21,329 nt of DNA from Bacteroidales bacterium (lineage in GTDB: Bacteria; Bacteroidota; Bacteroidia; Bacteroidales; UBA1715), in assembly GCA_031262005.1 (NCBI GenBank), contig JAISIO010000140.1, positions 1 through 21,329 of the forward strand, given 5' to 3'. The notes beneath the pieces were generated by a model. That model searched no databases, was not told the origin of the DNA, and saw only the letters and a program-made list of their open reading frames with translations. A program made the position numbers and the translations under genes. Within the stretch, counting starts at the first letter, position 1. Each line of letters starts with the position of its first letter. This document shows, piece by piece, positions 1 through 7,085 of this stretch.

Positions 1-92
1 CGCCACCATCCGAAGACGTGCTGCCCCGCAACTTGCATGTGTTAAGCCTGCCGCTAGCGTTCATCCTGAGCCAGGATCAAACTCTTCGTTGT
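1..92 (-). rRNA. rrs: 16S ribosomal RNA, 5' end (partial)
   Basis: The minus strand reads into the universal 16S 5' sequence: the 27F primer site (AGAGTTTGATCCTGGCTCAG) lies at about 66-85 and is followed by GATGAACGCTAGCGGCAGGC and then TTAACACATGCAAGT, a form typical of Bacteroidetes 16S genes. By alignment with the E. coli 5' end, mature position 1 falls near base 92. Only the first ~92 nt are present; the gene continues beyond the left edge. The window therefore starts at an rRNA operon transcribed leftwards, away from all the protein genes. The homology is clear; the exact mature 5' end is inferred. Confidence 0.97.
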
Positions 93-280
93 AAAAATTA
101 TTTTTGTTTGTCTTCACAAAAAGTATGTACTCAAATTTTAACGCTTTTAAACCCATTTCATGGTTATCTCAAAAATAAATTTGAAATTCAACCTTATATT
201 TTTTCAATGAACTTATTCTCTTCCCAAAGCAAGGACGCCTCTCTCGGCGTTAAGCGAAGCACTATTACTTCGTTTTTGGG
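93..280 (-). ncRNA. rRNA operon leader with structured 5' domain and boxA-like site
   Basis: This is the inferred transcribed leader between a candidate promoter and 16S. Read on the minus strand, its first ~58 nt can fold as a three-way junction. CCCAAA (280-275) pairs with UUUGGG (228-223). Inside it sit CGAAG/CUUCG (272-268 with 259-255, 8-nt loop) and ACGCC/GGCGU (250-246 with 239-235, 6-nt loop). Just downstream, GTTCATTGAAAA (212-201) resembles the boxA antitermination site of rRNA operons (E. coli core GCTCTTTAACA). The rest is AT-rich with no further feature seen. The structure was drawn by eye, without energy calculation; the leader role follows from position. Confidence 0.5.
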
Positions 281-284
281 ATTG

Positions 285-316
285 CAAAAGTGTACTTTTT
301 TTTTGAACTGACCAAA
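285..316 (-). promoter_or_regulatory. candidate rRNA promoter (Bacteroidetes -33/-7 type)
   Basis: On the minus strand a TTTG (316-313) is followed, after 20 nt, by CACTTTTG (292-285). This matches the Bacteroidetes sigma consensus TTTG-N19/21-TAnnTTTG with one mismatch in the -7 box. The predicted start, near 278-280, would put the CCCAAA arm of the leader structure at the very 5' end of the transcript. Position upstream of 16S supports it; there is no experimental evidence and upstream promoters could also exist. Confidence 0.4.
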
Positions 317-483
317 TTTTTCTACAAGTTTTTTAAAATATTTTTTTGTATGTTTTGTAAAAAATTGAGTTTCAATATTTTTTACAAATTCATTTGTGTT
401 AATTATTTTACAATGCCCCTTCTTAGTTGTCTTCAAAAAGTGTTTTTACTGTAATTTGATACGGTAATCTGTACATACTCTAT

Positions 484-511
484 TGTAGGGATTAGAGTGT
501 AGGGATTAGAG
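484..511. repeat. 14-bp tandem duplication
   Basis: TGTAGGGATTAGAG occurs twice, perfectly and back to back (484-497, 498-511), followed by a partial third echo AATAGAG (512-518). It sits in the divergent spacer between rRNA and protein genes. Such short tandem copies usually come from slippage; no function is evident. Confidence 0.85.
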
Positions 512-663
512 AATAGAGTTTCAATGCTATGCACCGACCGAGCACTACTGTTAATGTAATGCATACAGCAATACTCTTGTGATTACAATAAAGTACAAAG
601 CATTTATGGGTGTTTTTACCTCATTATGTAGTACCACATAAAATAATTGTTCTTTTCCTCCGA

Positions 664-690
664 TTGTTTGTTAAGAAATTATTACATTTG
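664..690 (+). promoter_or_regulatory. candidate promoter of the six-gene operon
   Basis: TACATTTG (683-690) is a perfect TAnnTTTG -7 box. TTG (664-666) or TTTG (667-670) upstream could serve as the -33 element, though the spacing (16 or 12 nt) is shorter than the usual 19-21. Transcription would start near 697, giving a ~30-nt leader before the ATG at 727. That also argues against translation from the far upstream ATG at 610. Confidence 0.45.
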
Positions 691-726
691 TGCAAATTTC
701 GAGTTTCATTATTTTTTATACACACA

Positions 727-1449
727 ATGAACATTATTAAGATAGGATTTTTTGTGCTTTTTTCCCTCGGTCTTGCTGCATGCTCGAAAGACGAAGGTAA
801 AGGCGGGTTAGCATCAATTAAAGGAGTGGTTATGGTGCAGAATGTGAATTATCACAATAATCAATTAATAGGCAGTCCACAACCGGCGCAAGATGAACGA
901 GTATTTATATTATATGGTAGCAATACCGCAGTAGGTAACGACACGCGTACTTCATTCGACGGAAGTTACGAATTTCCGTTTTTGGTACAAGGCAATTACA
1001 GTGTTTTTGCTTTGTCGGACGATACTTTGAATGTAAAGGGAGCTCAGGTTGAAATAAAGAAAGACCTCTCACTCAACTCAAGAAAGGCGAAAATTCAAGC
1101 CGATACTATTATAATATATCGTTTCTTGGAATTTGACGAGGGAAGTTCTTCGATACGAGGACGTGCGGTTCGCACGTTGCACGATTCCGATGAGGATACA
1201 ACCAACTTTATTCAAGATTTTGAAATTTTCCTAACCTTAGTTGGCTCGCCCGTGGTACTGGAACGCGCTCGCACCAATGCTAACGGCGAATTTCAATTTT
1301 CACACTTAATTCCTGCTACATATAGTGTATATGCTATTGATGGTGGAAAAGACTTTGAAACGAAACCCATAGTGGGTGACACTGTAGAAATAGCTGCTAA
1401 CAATCAGCATCGTGTGCTAAAACCTTTTAGAATATACAATAAGAAATAG
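727..1449 (+). CDS. lipoprotein with two carboxypeptidase-regulatory-like beta-sandwich repeats
   Basis: A 240-residue predicted lipoprotein of unknown function. The start at 727 is preferred over an in-frame ATG at 610: only from here does a proper lipoprotein signal appear, with a basic/hydrophobic stretch ending in the lipobox GLAAC (Cys19), and the likely promoter lies between the two ATGs. The mature part has two similar blocks, about residues 29-115 and 137-230. Each has the pattern 'I(K/R)G ... V.L ... T..(N/D)G.(F/Y).F..L..G.YSV.A.D' seen in CarboxypepD_reg/SdrD-B-like beta-sandwich domains common on Bacteroidetes surface proteins. It heads the polyphosphate-polymerase gene cluster, with 60 nt to the next gene. 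A structural, binding or surface-display role is inference; no catalytic motif was seen. Confidence 0.8.
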   Translation: MNIIKIGFFVLFSLGLAACSKDEGKGGLASIKGVVMVQNVNYHNNQLIGSPQPAQDERVFILYGSNTAVGNDTRTSFDGSYEFPFLVQGNYSVFALSDDTLNVKGAQVEIKKDLSLNSRKAKIQADTIIIYRFLEFDEGSSSIRGRAVRTLHDSDEDTTNFIQDFEIFLTLVGSPVVLERARTNANGEFQFSHLIPATYSVYAIDGGKDFETKPIVGDTVEIAANNQHRVLKPFRIYNKK

Positions 1450-1509
1450 CACCTAAAAATCAAACAATTAAAACTGAATAAATTTTAAATCAATTAATAT
1501 CATTACAGT

Positions 1510-1929
1510 ATGAAAATATCAATTAAAATCCTTTGTGTAAGTGTACTAATGAGCGTTTCGCTATCAACGTTCGCACAAAAAGTTTCCTACAAACAAACCG
1601 AAAAATCACGTGTAGAATACGAAGAAAGATTTGAACGCGGCGAAGTTCCCGGCAAAAAAATTGAAGCAAAGATAGAATATAACAAACGAGGAAAAGAAAC
1701 CAGAGAAGAAAAATATAGAGATGGGAAATTGGAAGAATATACCGTTGTAACATTTTTGGGTAACAAAAAATCGGAAGAACACACGTATGGTCCCGATGAT
1801 AAACTAATCTCTCGTGCCGAATTTGAATATAACGCTAACGGCGACAGAATTAAAAAAACTACCTATAATCCGGCTGGGAAAGTAATTAAAATAAACACTT
1901 ACGTTTACGAGTATTACCCAAATGAGTAG
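1510..1929 (+). CDS. small secreted protein with YD/MORN-like tyrosine-glycine repeats
   Basis: A 139-residue exported protein of unknown function. It starts with a clear Sec signal peptide, with likely cleavage at FA|Q (after residue 22). The remainder is highly charged and made of repeated short strands such as 'KIEYNKRGKETREEKYRDGK' and 'FEYNANGDRIKKTTYNPAGK'. These resemble the Y-x-x-x-G units of RHS/YD- or YwqK-like repeats and suggest a small beta-sheet protein in the periplasm or at the surface. The last 8 nt overlap the start of the VTC gene, implying translational coupling and a shared operon. Family membership is tentative. Confidence 0.75.
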   Translation: MKISIKILCVSVLMSVSLSTFAQKVSYKQTEKSRVEYEERFERGEVPGKKIEAKIEYNKRGKETREEKYRDGKLEEYTVVTFLGNKKSEEHTYGPDDKLISRAEFEYNANGDRIKKTTYNPAGKVIKINTYVYEYYPNE

Positions 1930-2686
1930 TATAATACACGCCATTCAGCCTATTATTGATACTATGCCACCTATTTCGCTCAACGAAATGGATTCGGTAA
2001 AGTTGCTCGTTCGCACCGATACGAAATATGTATTCCCCATAGCGAAATTGCAGGCTATATTGTGCGATGCCGCAACCGAATATTCGGTGTTGCATATCAA
2101 CGAAACCCCTTATCAAAGCTATAAAACGGTGTATTTTGATACGCCTGATAATCGTATGTACTTAGCACATCAGAATAAACGGGTTAATCGCTACAAAGTG
2201 CGACACAGAACGTACTGTTCAACCCTCACCGAATTTTTGGAAATAAAATTTAAAAATAATAAGGGCGTAACGAAAAAAAAGCGGACTCAATTTCAATTCT
2301 CCGAAAATTTGACCGAAGCCAATGAGTTTTTACTCAAACACACACCGTTTGACAGTTGCGATTTATTTCCCAAAACTGCAGTGCAATGCGAACGCATAAC
2401 GCTGGTTAATTTAACAAATGCCGAGCGAGTAACTATTGATGTGAATTTGCAGGTAGGACAATACAAAAAAGATGAGTCGCTTGATTTTTCACACATTTGC
2501 ATTATAGAACTCAAACGTGATAAATCTGCCGGTACGTCGTCGATGTTGCCTATTCTCAAAAAGCACAAAATTCAACAAACCGGCATGAGCAAATACGCAA
2601 TAGGAACAGCTGCTTTACACGACAACATAAAGAAAAACAACTTTAAGAAAAAATTACGTCTCATAGAAAAATATAAACAAATTTAA
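1922..2686 (+). CDS. VTC-domain polyphosphate polymerase (CYTH/TTM superfamily)
   Basis: A 254-residue cytosolic protein matching the VTC domain, the catalytic tunnel of yeast Vtc4 that makes polyphosphate from nucleotide triphosphate. Hallmark basic and acidic tunnel residues are in order: R31-x-D-x-K35-Y, the R90-x-K92-x-R94-x-R96 strand, F-L-E107-I-K109, K118-K-K-R121, R158, R169, the metal-site-like I-E196-L-K198-R, and the late S-K224-Y motif. There is no transmembrane segment and no SPX domain, so membrane attachment probably depends on the DUF4956 protein encoded 14 nt downstream. The start overlaps the preceding gene by 8 nt; Met15 (position 1964) is an alternative. Polyphosphate synthesis is inferred from the family; another triphosphate chemistry of the TTM superfamily cannot be excluded. 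Confidence 0.9.
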   Translation: MSSIIHAIQPIIDTMPPISLNEMDSVKLLVRTDTKYVFPIAKLQAILCDAATEYSVLHINETPYQSYKTVYFDTPDNRMYLAHQNKRVNRYKVRHRTYCSTLTEFLEIKFKNNKGVTKKKRTQFQFSENLTEANEFLLKHTPFDSCDLFPKTAVQCERITLVNLTNAERVTIDVNLQVGQYKKDESLDFSHICIIELKRDKSAGTSSMLPILKKHKIQQTGMSKYAIGTAALHDNIKKNNFKKKLRLIEKYKQI

Positions 2687-2700
2687 TAACTCAACTCTGT

Positions 2701-3363
2701 ATGGAAACAAGTTTTTTTGGTATCCCTTTATTTATTGGTTCTGATTTATTGGAACTCCTCATTCGCTTTTCGTTCAATTTTATATTCCTTATAATTATTG
2801 TGCGTTTCTTGTATTTTGCTATACACAAACGCCGTGATTATATGTTCACCTATTTACTTATTTCGAGTATCATATTTTTGTTGTGTTACTTGCTGGGAAG
2901 TGTGAAAATTCAAATCGGATTCGCCCTTGGTTTATTTGCCGTATTCGGCATTATTCGCTATCGCACCGACCAAATGCCGATAAAAGAAATGACCTATTTA
3001 TTTATTGTAATCGGCTTGGCTGTAGTGAATGCGCTTTCCAATAAAAAGACGAGTTATGCCGAATTGTTGTTTGCCAATTTGGCAATAGTTGTTATAACCT
3101 ACATACTTGAACGTCAGATATTTTTACGCCATGAATCGCACAAACTTATTCGTTACGACAATATTGATTTGATAAAACCCGAACGTTACGATGATTTGAA
3201 AGCCGATTTGGAACAACGCACCGGATTGGAAATAAACAGAATAGAAATTGGCGAAGTAAATTTTTTAACCGATTCTGCTCGCATTCAAATTTACTATTAC
3301 GAACGTGATAATAAAATCAATTACTTGGCAGAAATGCCTCAATCCAATGATAATGCAGATTAA
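2701..3363 (+). CDS. DUF4956 integral membrane protein, VTC partner
   Basis: A 220-residue inner-membrane protein with about five predicted helices (residues ~17-42, 48-68, 72-88, 97-113, 119-141) and a soluble C-terminal domain (~145-215). The segment FGIIRYRTDQMPIKEMTYLF between the third and fourth helices is the family signature of DUF4956. DUF4956 genes are commonly found next to VTC-domain genes in bacteria, and here it follows the polymerase by 14 nt. By analogy with the eukaryotic VTC complex it may anchor the polymerase and form a path for the polymer across the membrane. That is inference; the family has no function I can cite as proven. The conserved arginines and acidic residues in the RYRT...KEMTYLF loop are candidates for polyanion handling. 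Confidence 0.88.
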   Translation: METSFFGIPLFIGSDLLELLIRFSFNFIFLIIIVRFLYFAIHKRRDYMFTYLLISSIIFLLCYLLGSVKIQIGFALGLFAVFGIIRYRTDQMPIKEMTYLFIVIGLAVVNALSNKKTSYAELLFANLAIVVITYILERQIFLRHESHKLIRYDNIDLIKPERYDDLKADLEQRTGLEINRIEIGEVNFLTDSARIQIYYYERDNKINYLAEMPQSNDNAD

Positions 3364-3412
3364 ACACAAACGAAATAGAGAACTATTTGAATATTTAAAA
3401 AACGTTGTAGTT

Positions 3413-3943
3413 ATGAAACAGTGTAGATTTTTTTTAGTACCGGCGTGCTGTATGCTCTTTGTAACATTAGTGAGTTGCACGTCATCTACTCACAATCCAG
3501 TGATTTCCACACAACATTCCGATGCGGAAATTGCACGACTTGTGCAAAATTACAATAACACTCCTAATCACGATGTGGTTGTTAGTGGTGTTTTATTGCA
3601 AAATTTCAAACAAAATTTCTCCGATTTTCGCGATGTAGAATGGGAAAGTAACAATGAACTGTACAAAGTTAAGTTTGAAATTCAAGATAGAGATTTCTAT
3701 GCTTATTACGACAAAGAAGGAAATTTACTGTCGTACAAACAAGATATTCACGAGGGAGAACTGCCTTCCATTGTTAAAAATGCAGCAAAAGCGGCATATC
3801 CGAAATACCGTTTTGACGACATGGATAAAATTGTAAAAGGCAGTCAAACTTTCTATAAAATAGAAATGGGACTGGGAGAGCGCGATGTTACAATATATGT
3901 TGTAAGCGATGGAAAAATTCTTAATGAAGCACTTATCTTCTAA
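3413..3943 (+). CDS. PepSY-like domain lipoprotein
   Basis: A 176-residue predicted lipoprotein. The start at 3413 gives a compact lipoprotein signal ending in LVSC (Cys22). The longer in-frame starts at 3305 and 3353 would overlap the DUF4956 gene and add charged sequence ahead of the signal, so they are rejected. The mature part contains two PepSY-like units (about residues 60-110 and 115-175). The pattern 'F...F.D..DVEWE...ELYKVKFEIQDRDFYAYYDKEGNLL' followed by 'A.YP...' and '...FYKIEM....DVTIYVVSDGKIL' is typical of the beta-lactamase-inhibitor-like PepSY_like family, abundant in Bacteroidetes. It is followed by the barrel gene after only 3 nt, so co-translation is likely. Its role is unknown; a periplasmic adaptor is a guess. 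Confidence 0.8.
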   Translation: MKQCRFFLVPACCMLFVTLVSCTSSTHNPVISTQHSDAEIARLVQNYNNTPNHDVVVSGVLLQNFKQNFSDFRDVEWESNNELYKVKFEIQDRDFYAYYDKEGNLLSYKQDIHEGELPSIVKNAAKAAYPKYRFDDMDKIVKGSQTFYKIEMGLGERDVTIYVVSDGKILNEALIF

Positions 3944-3946
3944 ATA

Positions 3947-4597
3947 ATGAAAAAATTCCTCTTCGTATTTTTTTTATTGACAACCGCCTACTTTGCGCAA
4001 GCTCAGGAATTGTGGACAAGTTTTGAAACCGAAACATTGCTAACACGCAAAATTAGTGTAGATGCTACCGCAGAAGCCCGCTGGCAGCAATTTGACAAAC
4101 CACTTAAAACGATTTTCGGCGAACTTGGAGTGTCGTACAAAATTATAAAACCATTGTCTATAGGTGTAAGCTATCGTTTTGCACAGCGCAATCGTGAACA
4201 AGGATTTTTCACCGTTCATTCGTTTGCCACACGTCTTGCTTATCGCTATCGTATAGGTAATTTTCGCATACAGTACCGCAATAAATTTGAAACAGATAAA
4301 GATACCTACATCAAAGACGAGGAGGATTTACGTTGGCATTTTACCGACAGAAACCGTATAAAAATTTCGTATTATAAAAAAGCAACACTGCTTTCTCCGT
4401 CCGTATTTATTGAAAGTTTCAATGAAATTTCGGCACAGGAAGCGTTTTCTTTGTCGGAATTACGCTATGGTGTGGGATTGGATTTTATGCTATATCGGGG
4501 ATATTCAATAGGAATTGGTGGCGTTGTAAAACAAGAATTCGGTTCTAAAACTGAATTTACATACGCAGCTACTCTTGCGCTGGTTAAGGAGTTTTAA
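3947..4597 (+). CDS. DUF2490 family outer-membrane beta-barrel protein
   Basis: A 216-residue exported protein with a Sec signal peptide (likely cleavage AQA|Q after residue 19). The mature sequence is a run of alternating-pattern strands rich in aromatic and charged residues ('SIGVSYRFAQRNREQ', 'LAYRYRIGNFRIQYRNKFE', 'LRWHFTDRNRIKISYYKKA'). It ends in a terminal Phe (LVKEF), as expected for a beta-barrel inserted by the BAM machinery, and it fits the DUF2490 family. It is the last gene of the cluster, starting 3 nt after the PepSY-like gene. Many basic residues on the putative pore strands would suit an anionic substrate such as polyphosphate, but this is speculation from composition and context. 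Confidence 0.8.
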   Translation: MKKFLFVFFLLTTAYFAQAQELWTSFETETLLTRKISVDATAEARWQQFDKPLKTIFGELGVSYKIIKPLSIGVSYRFAQRNREQGFFTVHSFATRLAYRYRIGNFRIQYRNKFETDKDTYIKDEEDLRWHFTDRNRIKISYYKKATLLSPSVFIESFNEISAQEAFSLSELRYGVGLDFMLYRGYSIGIGGVVKQEFGSKTEFTYAATLALVKEF

Positions 4598-4631
4598 GTT
4601 CTTCTCTACACAAAGTAAAAGAACTTTGTAG
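4596..4631 (+). terminator. overlapping inverted repeats after the DUF2490 gene
   Basis: Two mutually exclusive stems overlap the stop codon region: AAGTTCTT (4596-4603) with AAGAACTT (4619-4626), and ACAAAGT (4610-4616) with ACTTTGT (4623-4629). Neither is followed by a T-run, so this is at best a weak or factor-dependent terminator or an mRNA 3'-end stabiliser. The strong terminator for this operon is at 4850-4882. Confidence 0.3.
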
Positions 4632-4681
4632 CCATTTGATTGATTTGAATATCCATAATTACTAAACACAACTATGTATAT

Positions 4682-4742
4682 ATTGCTTCACTATCGTTCG
4701 CCATGACGTACAAAAGAGCGTCATTGCAAGGAACGAAGCAAT
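4682..4742. repeat. REP-like palindromic element
   Basis: An imperfect palindrome: ATTGCTTC (4682-4689) pairs with GAAGCAAT (4735-4742), CGTTC (4695-4699) with GAACG (4731-4735), and ATGACG (4703-4708) with CGTCAT (4719-4724). The right half has the form CGTCATTGCAAGGAACGAAGCAATCC, a close relative of the 'GTCATTGCGAGG...CGAAGCAATC' intergenic repeats seen in many bacterial genomes. It probably belongs to a dispersed family in this genome. An open frame of 76 codons across it is not considered real. Confidence 0.65.
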
Positions 4743-4849
4743 CCAGAATAAGAGAAGTTTTCATAGCATTAACAATCAGCATATCACTAATCGAACTCGG
4801 GTTAGTAGTGTTCATTAATCAAACTCAAATCACAAAAGCGAGCAATAAA

Positions 4850-4882
4850 AAAACCGTTGGAAAGAGTACTTCCAACGGTTTT
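4850..4882. terminator. bidirectional intrinsic terminator between convergent operons
   Basis: A perfect 13-bp stem, AAAACCGTTGGAA (4850-4862) with TTCCAACGGTTTT (4870-4882), closes a 7-nt loop. For minus-strand transcripts coming from mutB it is followed by a T-run (seven T's counting the stem end); for plus-strand transcripts it is followed by TTCTTGTTTT. It lies 40 nt beyond the mutB stop codon and would also end read-through from the plus-strand operon. Confidence 0.85.
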
Positions 4883-4921
4883 CTTGTTTTCAAACAATTA
4901 TGTATGATTATGAATAGAATA

Positions 4922-7066
4922 TTAATCTATTAATATTTCTAAAATTTGAATTGCAGCCTTAGCCACCGAAGTACCGGGGCCGAAAATTGCCACCGCACCT
5001 GCTTCATATAAGAAATCATAGTCTTGCGCTGGAATTACACCACCACAAATTACCATAATATCTTCACGACCAAGTTTTTTGAGTTCAGCAATCACTTGCG
5101 GAACAAGCGTTTTGTGTCCGGCAGCGAGCGACGAAACGCCCAGCACGTGCACATCGTTTTCTACAGCCTGTTTTGCAGCCTCTTCCGGAGTTTGGAACAA
5201 TGGACCCATATCAACGTCGAAACCGATGTCGGCATAGCCTGTTGCTACCACTTTTGCACCGCGGTCGTGACCGTCTTGTCCCATTTTCGCCACCATTATA
5301 CGAGGTTGGCGACCTTCTCGTGCGGCGAATTGTTTGCAAAGTTCACTTGCTTTTTGGAAATCGCCGTCGTTTTTAGCTTCTGATGCGTACACTCCTGAAA
5401 TACTTCTAATTACTGCTTTATATCGTCCTACTACTTTTTCGCAAGCATCGGAAATTTCGCCTAATGATGCATTTTTCTTAGCTGCTTCAACTGCCAATTC
5501 AAGCAAATTACCTTCTCCGCTTTCCACACATTTGGTAATTGCTTCGAGCGATGCTTTACATTCCTGTTCGTTACGATCGGCACGTAATTTATTCAAACGC
5601 TCAATTTGTGCCTGACGCACAGCCGTGTTGTCAATTGCAAGGATTTCTATAGGATCTTCTTTTTCCAAACGGTATTTGTTTGTTCCGATAATTGCGTCCA
5701 AACCAGCATCAATACGAGCCTGTTTTCGAGCCGCAGCTTCTTCAATACGCATTTTTGGAATACCCGTTTCAATAGCTTTTGCCATACCACCGAGTTTTTC
5801 AACTTCTTGAATTAAATCCCACGCTCTGTGAGTAAGGTCGTGAGTTAATTTTTCTACGTAGTATGAACCAGCCCATGGGTCAATCGCACGGCAAATTTCT
5901 GTTTCTTGTTGAATGTAAATTTGTGTGTTGCGCGCAATACGTGCAGAGAAATCGGTTGGTAAAGCAATTGCTTCGTCCAAAGCGTTGGTGTGAAGTGATT
6001 GCGTGTGTCCCAACGCTGCCGCCATAGCTTCTATACAAGTACGACCAACGTTGTTGAAAGGGTCTTGCTCGGTAAGCGACCAACCCGATGTTTGCGAGTG
6101 CGTGCGTAATGCCAACGATTTTGGGTTTTTAGGGTTAAATTGATTTACCAATTTTGCCCAAATCATACGAGCCGAACGCATTTTGGCAATCTCCATAAAA
6201 TGGTTCATTCCAATTGCCCAGAAGAATGACAAACGTGGAGCAAAAGCGTCAATATTCAAACCTGCGTTGATACCAGTGCGCAAATAATCCAAACCATCGG
6301 CAAGGGTGTATGCCATTTCAATATCATTTGTTGCACCCGCTTCTTGCATGTGGTAACCCGAAATTGAAATTGAGTTGAATTTTGGCATATTTGCCGAAGT
6401 ATATTTAAAAATATCGGCAATAATGCGCATTGAGAATGCAGGGGGATAAATATACGTGTTACGCACCATAAATTCTTTCAAAATATCATTTTGAATTGTT
6501 CCTGCGAGTTCATCTAATTTTGCGCCTTGTTCAAGTCCTGCTAAAATATAGAACGCCAATACCGGTAACACCGCTCCGTTCATGGTCATAGAAACCGACA
6601 TTTTGTTCAACGGAATTTGGTCGAACAAAATTCGCATATCCATAATAGAATCGATTGCCACACCAGCTTTACCAACATCGCCAAGCACACGAGGGTGATC
6701 GGAATCGTAGCCGCGGTGTGTAGCCAAGTCAAATGCTACCGACAAACCTTTTTGCCCTGAGGCAATATTGCGGCGATAAAATGCATTTGATTCTTCTGCA
6801 GTTGAAAAACCTGCATACTGACGTACTGTCCACGGTTGGTACGGATACATTGCCGTGTAAGGACCACGAAGATTCGGTGCAAATCCCGATGTAAAATTCA
6901 GGTGCTCCATAGCTTGCAAATCCTCTTTTGTGTAAACAGCTTTCACAGGAATTTGTTCGGGTGTAAGCCAATTTGCAGAAATATTGTGTTTTTTCTCCCA
7001 TTCTTGCACGTTGCAAGTTCCTGCTTTGGAGCTTTTTATGTGTACTGATTTAAAATCCGGTTTCAT
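4922..7066 (-). CDS. mutB: methylmalonyl-CoA mutase large (catalytic) subunit
   Basis: A 714-residue cytosolic enzyme of full family length, interconverting (R)-methylmalonyl-CoA and succinyl-CoA with adenosylcobalamin. The TIM barrel spans roughly residues 35-560, with conserved 'RGPYTAMYPYQPWTVRQYAGF' and 'ISGYHMQEAGA'. By alignment with the Propionibacterium enzyme (Tyr89, Arg207, His244), Tyr84, Arg202 and His239 are the substrate and radical-control residues. The C-terminal B12 domain (~588-714) has the base-off motif D598-x-H600-x-x-G603 and the later GxSxLxxG and GG motifs. It follows mutA after a 19-nt gap and ends before a strong terminator. In Bacteroidetes this pathway makes propionate from succinate. 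No methylmalonyl-CoA epimerase, decarboxylase or MeaB-type chaperone gene is in the window. Confidence 0.98.
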   Translation of the reverse strand: MKPDFKSVHIKSSKAGTCNVQEWEKKHNISANWLTPEQIPVKAVYTKEDLQAMEHLNFTSGFAPNLRGPYTAMYPYQPWTVRQYAGFSTAEESNAFYRRNIASGQKGLSVAFDLATHRGYDSDHPRVLGDVGKAGVAIDSIMDMRILFDQIPLNKMSVSMTMNGAVLPVLAFYILAGLEQGAKLDELAGTIQNDILKEFMVRNTYIYPPAFSMRIIADIFKYTSANMPKFNSISISGYHMQEAGATNDIEMAYTLADGLDYLRTGINAGLNIDAFAPRLSFFWAIGMNHFMEIAKMRSARMIWAKLVNQFNPKNPKSLALRTHSQTSGWSLTEQDPFNNVGRTCIEAMAAALGHTQSLHTNALDEAIALPTDFSARIARNTQIYIQQETEICRAIDPWAGSYYVEKLTHDLTHRAWDLIQEVEKLGGMAKAIETGIPKMRIEEAAARKQARIDAGLDAIIGTNKYRLEKEDPIEILAIDNTAVRQAQIERLNKLRADRNEQECKASLEAITKCVESGEGNLLELAVEAAKKNASLGEISDACEKVVGRYKAVIRSISGVYASEAKNDGDFQKASELCKQFAAREGRQPRIMVAKMGQDGHDRGAKVVATGYADIGFDVDMGPLFQTPEEAAKQAVENDVHVLGVSSLAAGHKTLVPQVIAELKKLGREDIMVICGGVIPAQDYDFLYEAGAVAIFGPGTSVAKAAIQILEILID

Positions 7067-7085
7067 ACTATTCTCGTTTTTTAAA

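Larger units (their letters stand above)
317..726. other. gene-free divergent region between rRNA promoter and lipoprotein operon
   Basis: About 410 nt lie between the rRNA promoter and the first credible start codon at 727. The left part is very AT-rich with poly-T/poly-A runs, as expected for the upstream region of a strong rRNA promoter. It contains a 14-bp tandem duplication at 484-511 and a candidate plus-strand promoter at 664-690, listed separately. Two open frames cross it (minus 194-436 and the extension of the lipoprotein frame back to 610), but neither has homology or composition that I recognise as coding. No tRNA or other RNA gene was seen. Confidence 0.6.

Noticed and set aside
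18..311. 97-codon plus-strand open frame at the left edge
   Set aside because: It is antisense to the 16S 5' end and rRNA leader; the translation resembles no protein and the DNA is explained by rRNA.
194..436. 80-codon minus-strand open frame upstream of 16S
   Set aside because: It overlaps the rRNA promoter and structured leader; Lys/Phe-rich composition is what AT-rich non-coding DNA gives by chance.
610..726. N-terminal extension of the first lipoprotein gene
   Set aside because: It would place 39 residues before a perfect lipoprotein signal and would span the candidate promoter at 664-690.
4703..4933. 76-codon open frame after the DUF2490 gene
   Set aside because: It runs through the REP-like palindrome and the terminator hairpin and overlaps the end of mutB; no protein features.
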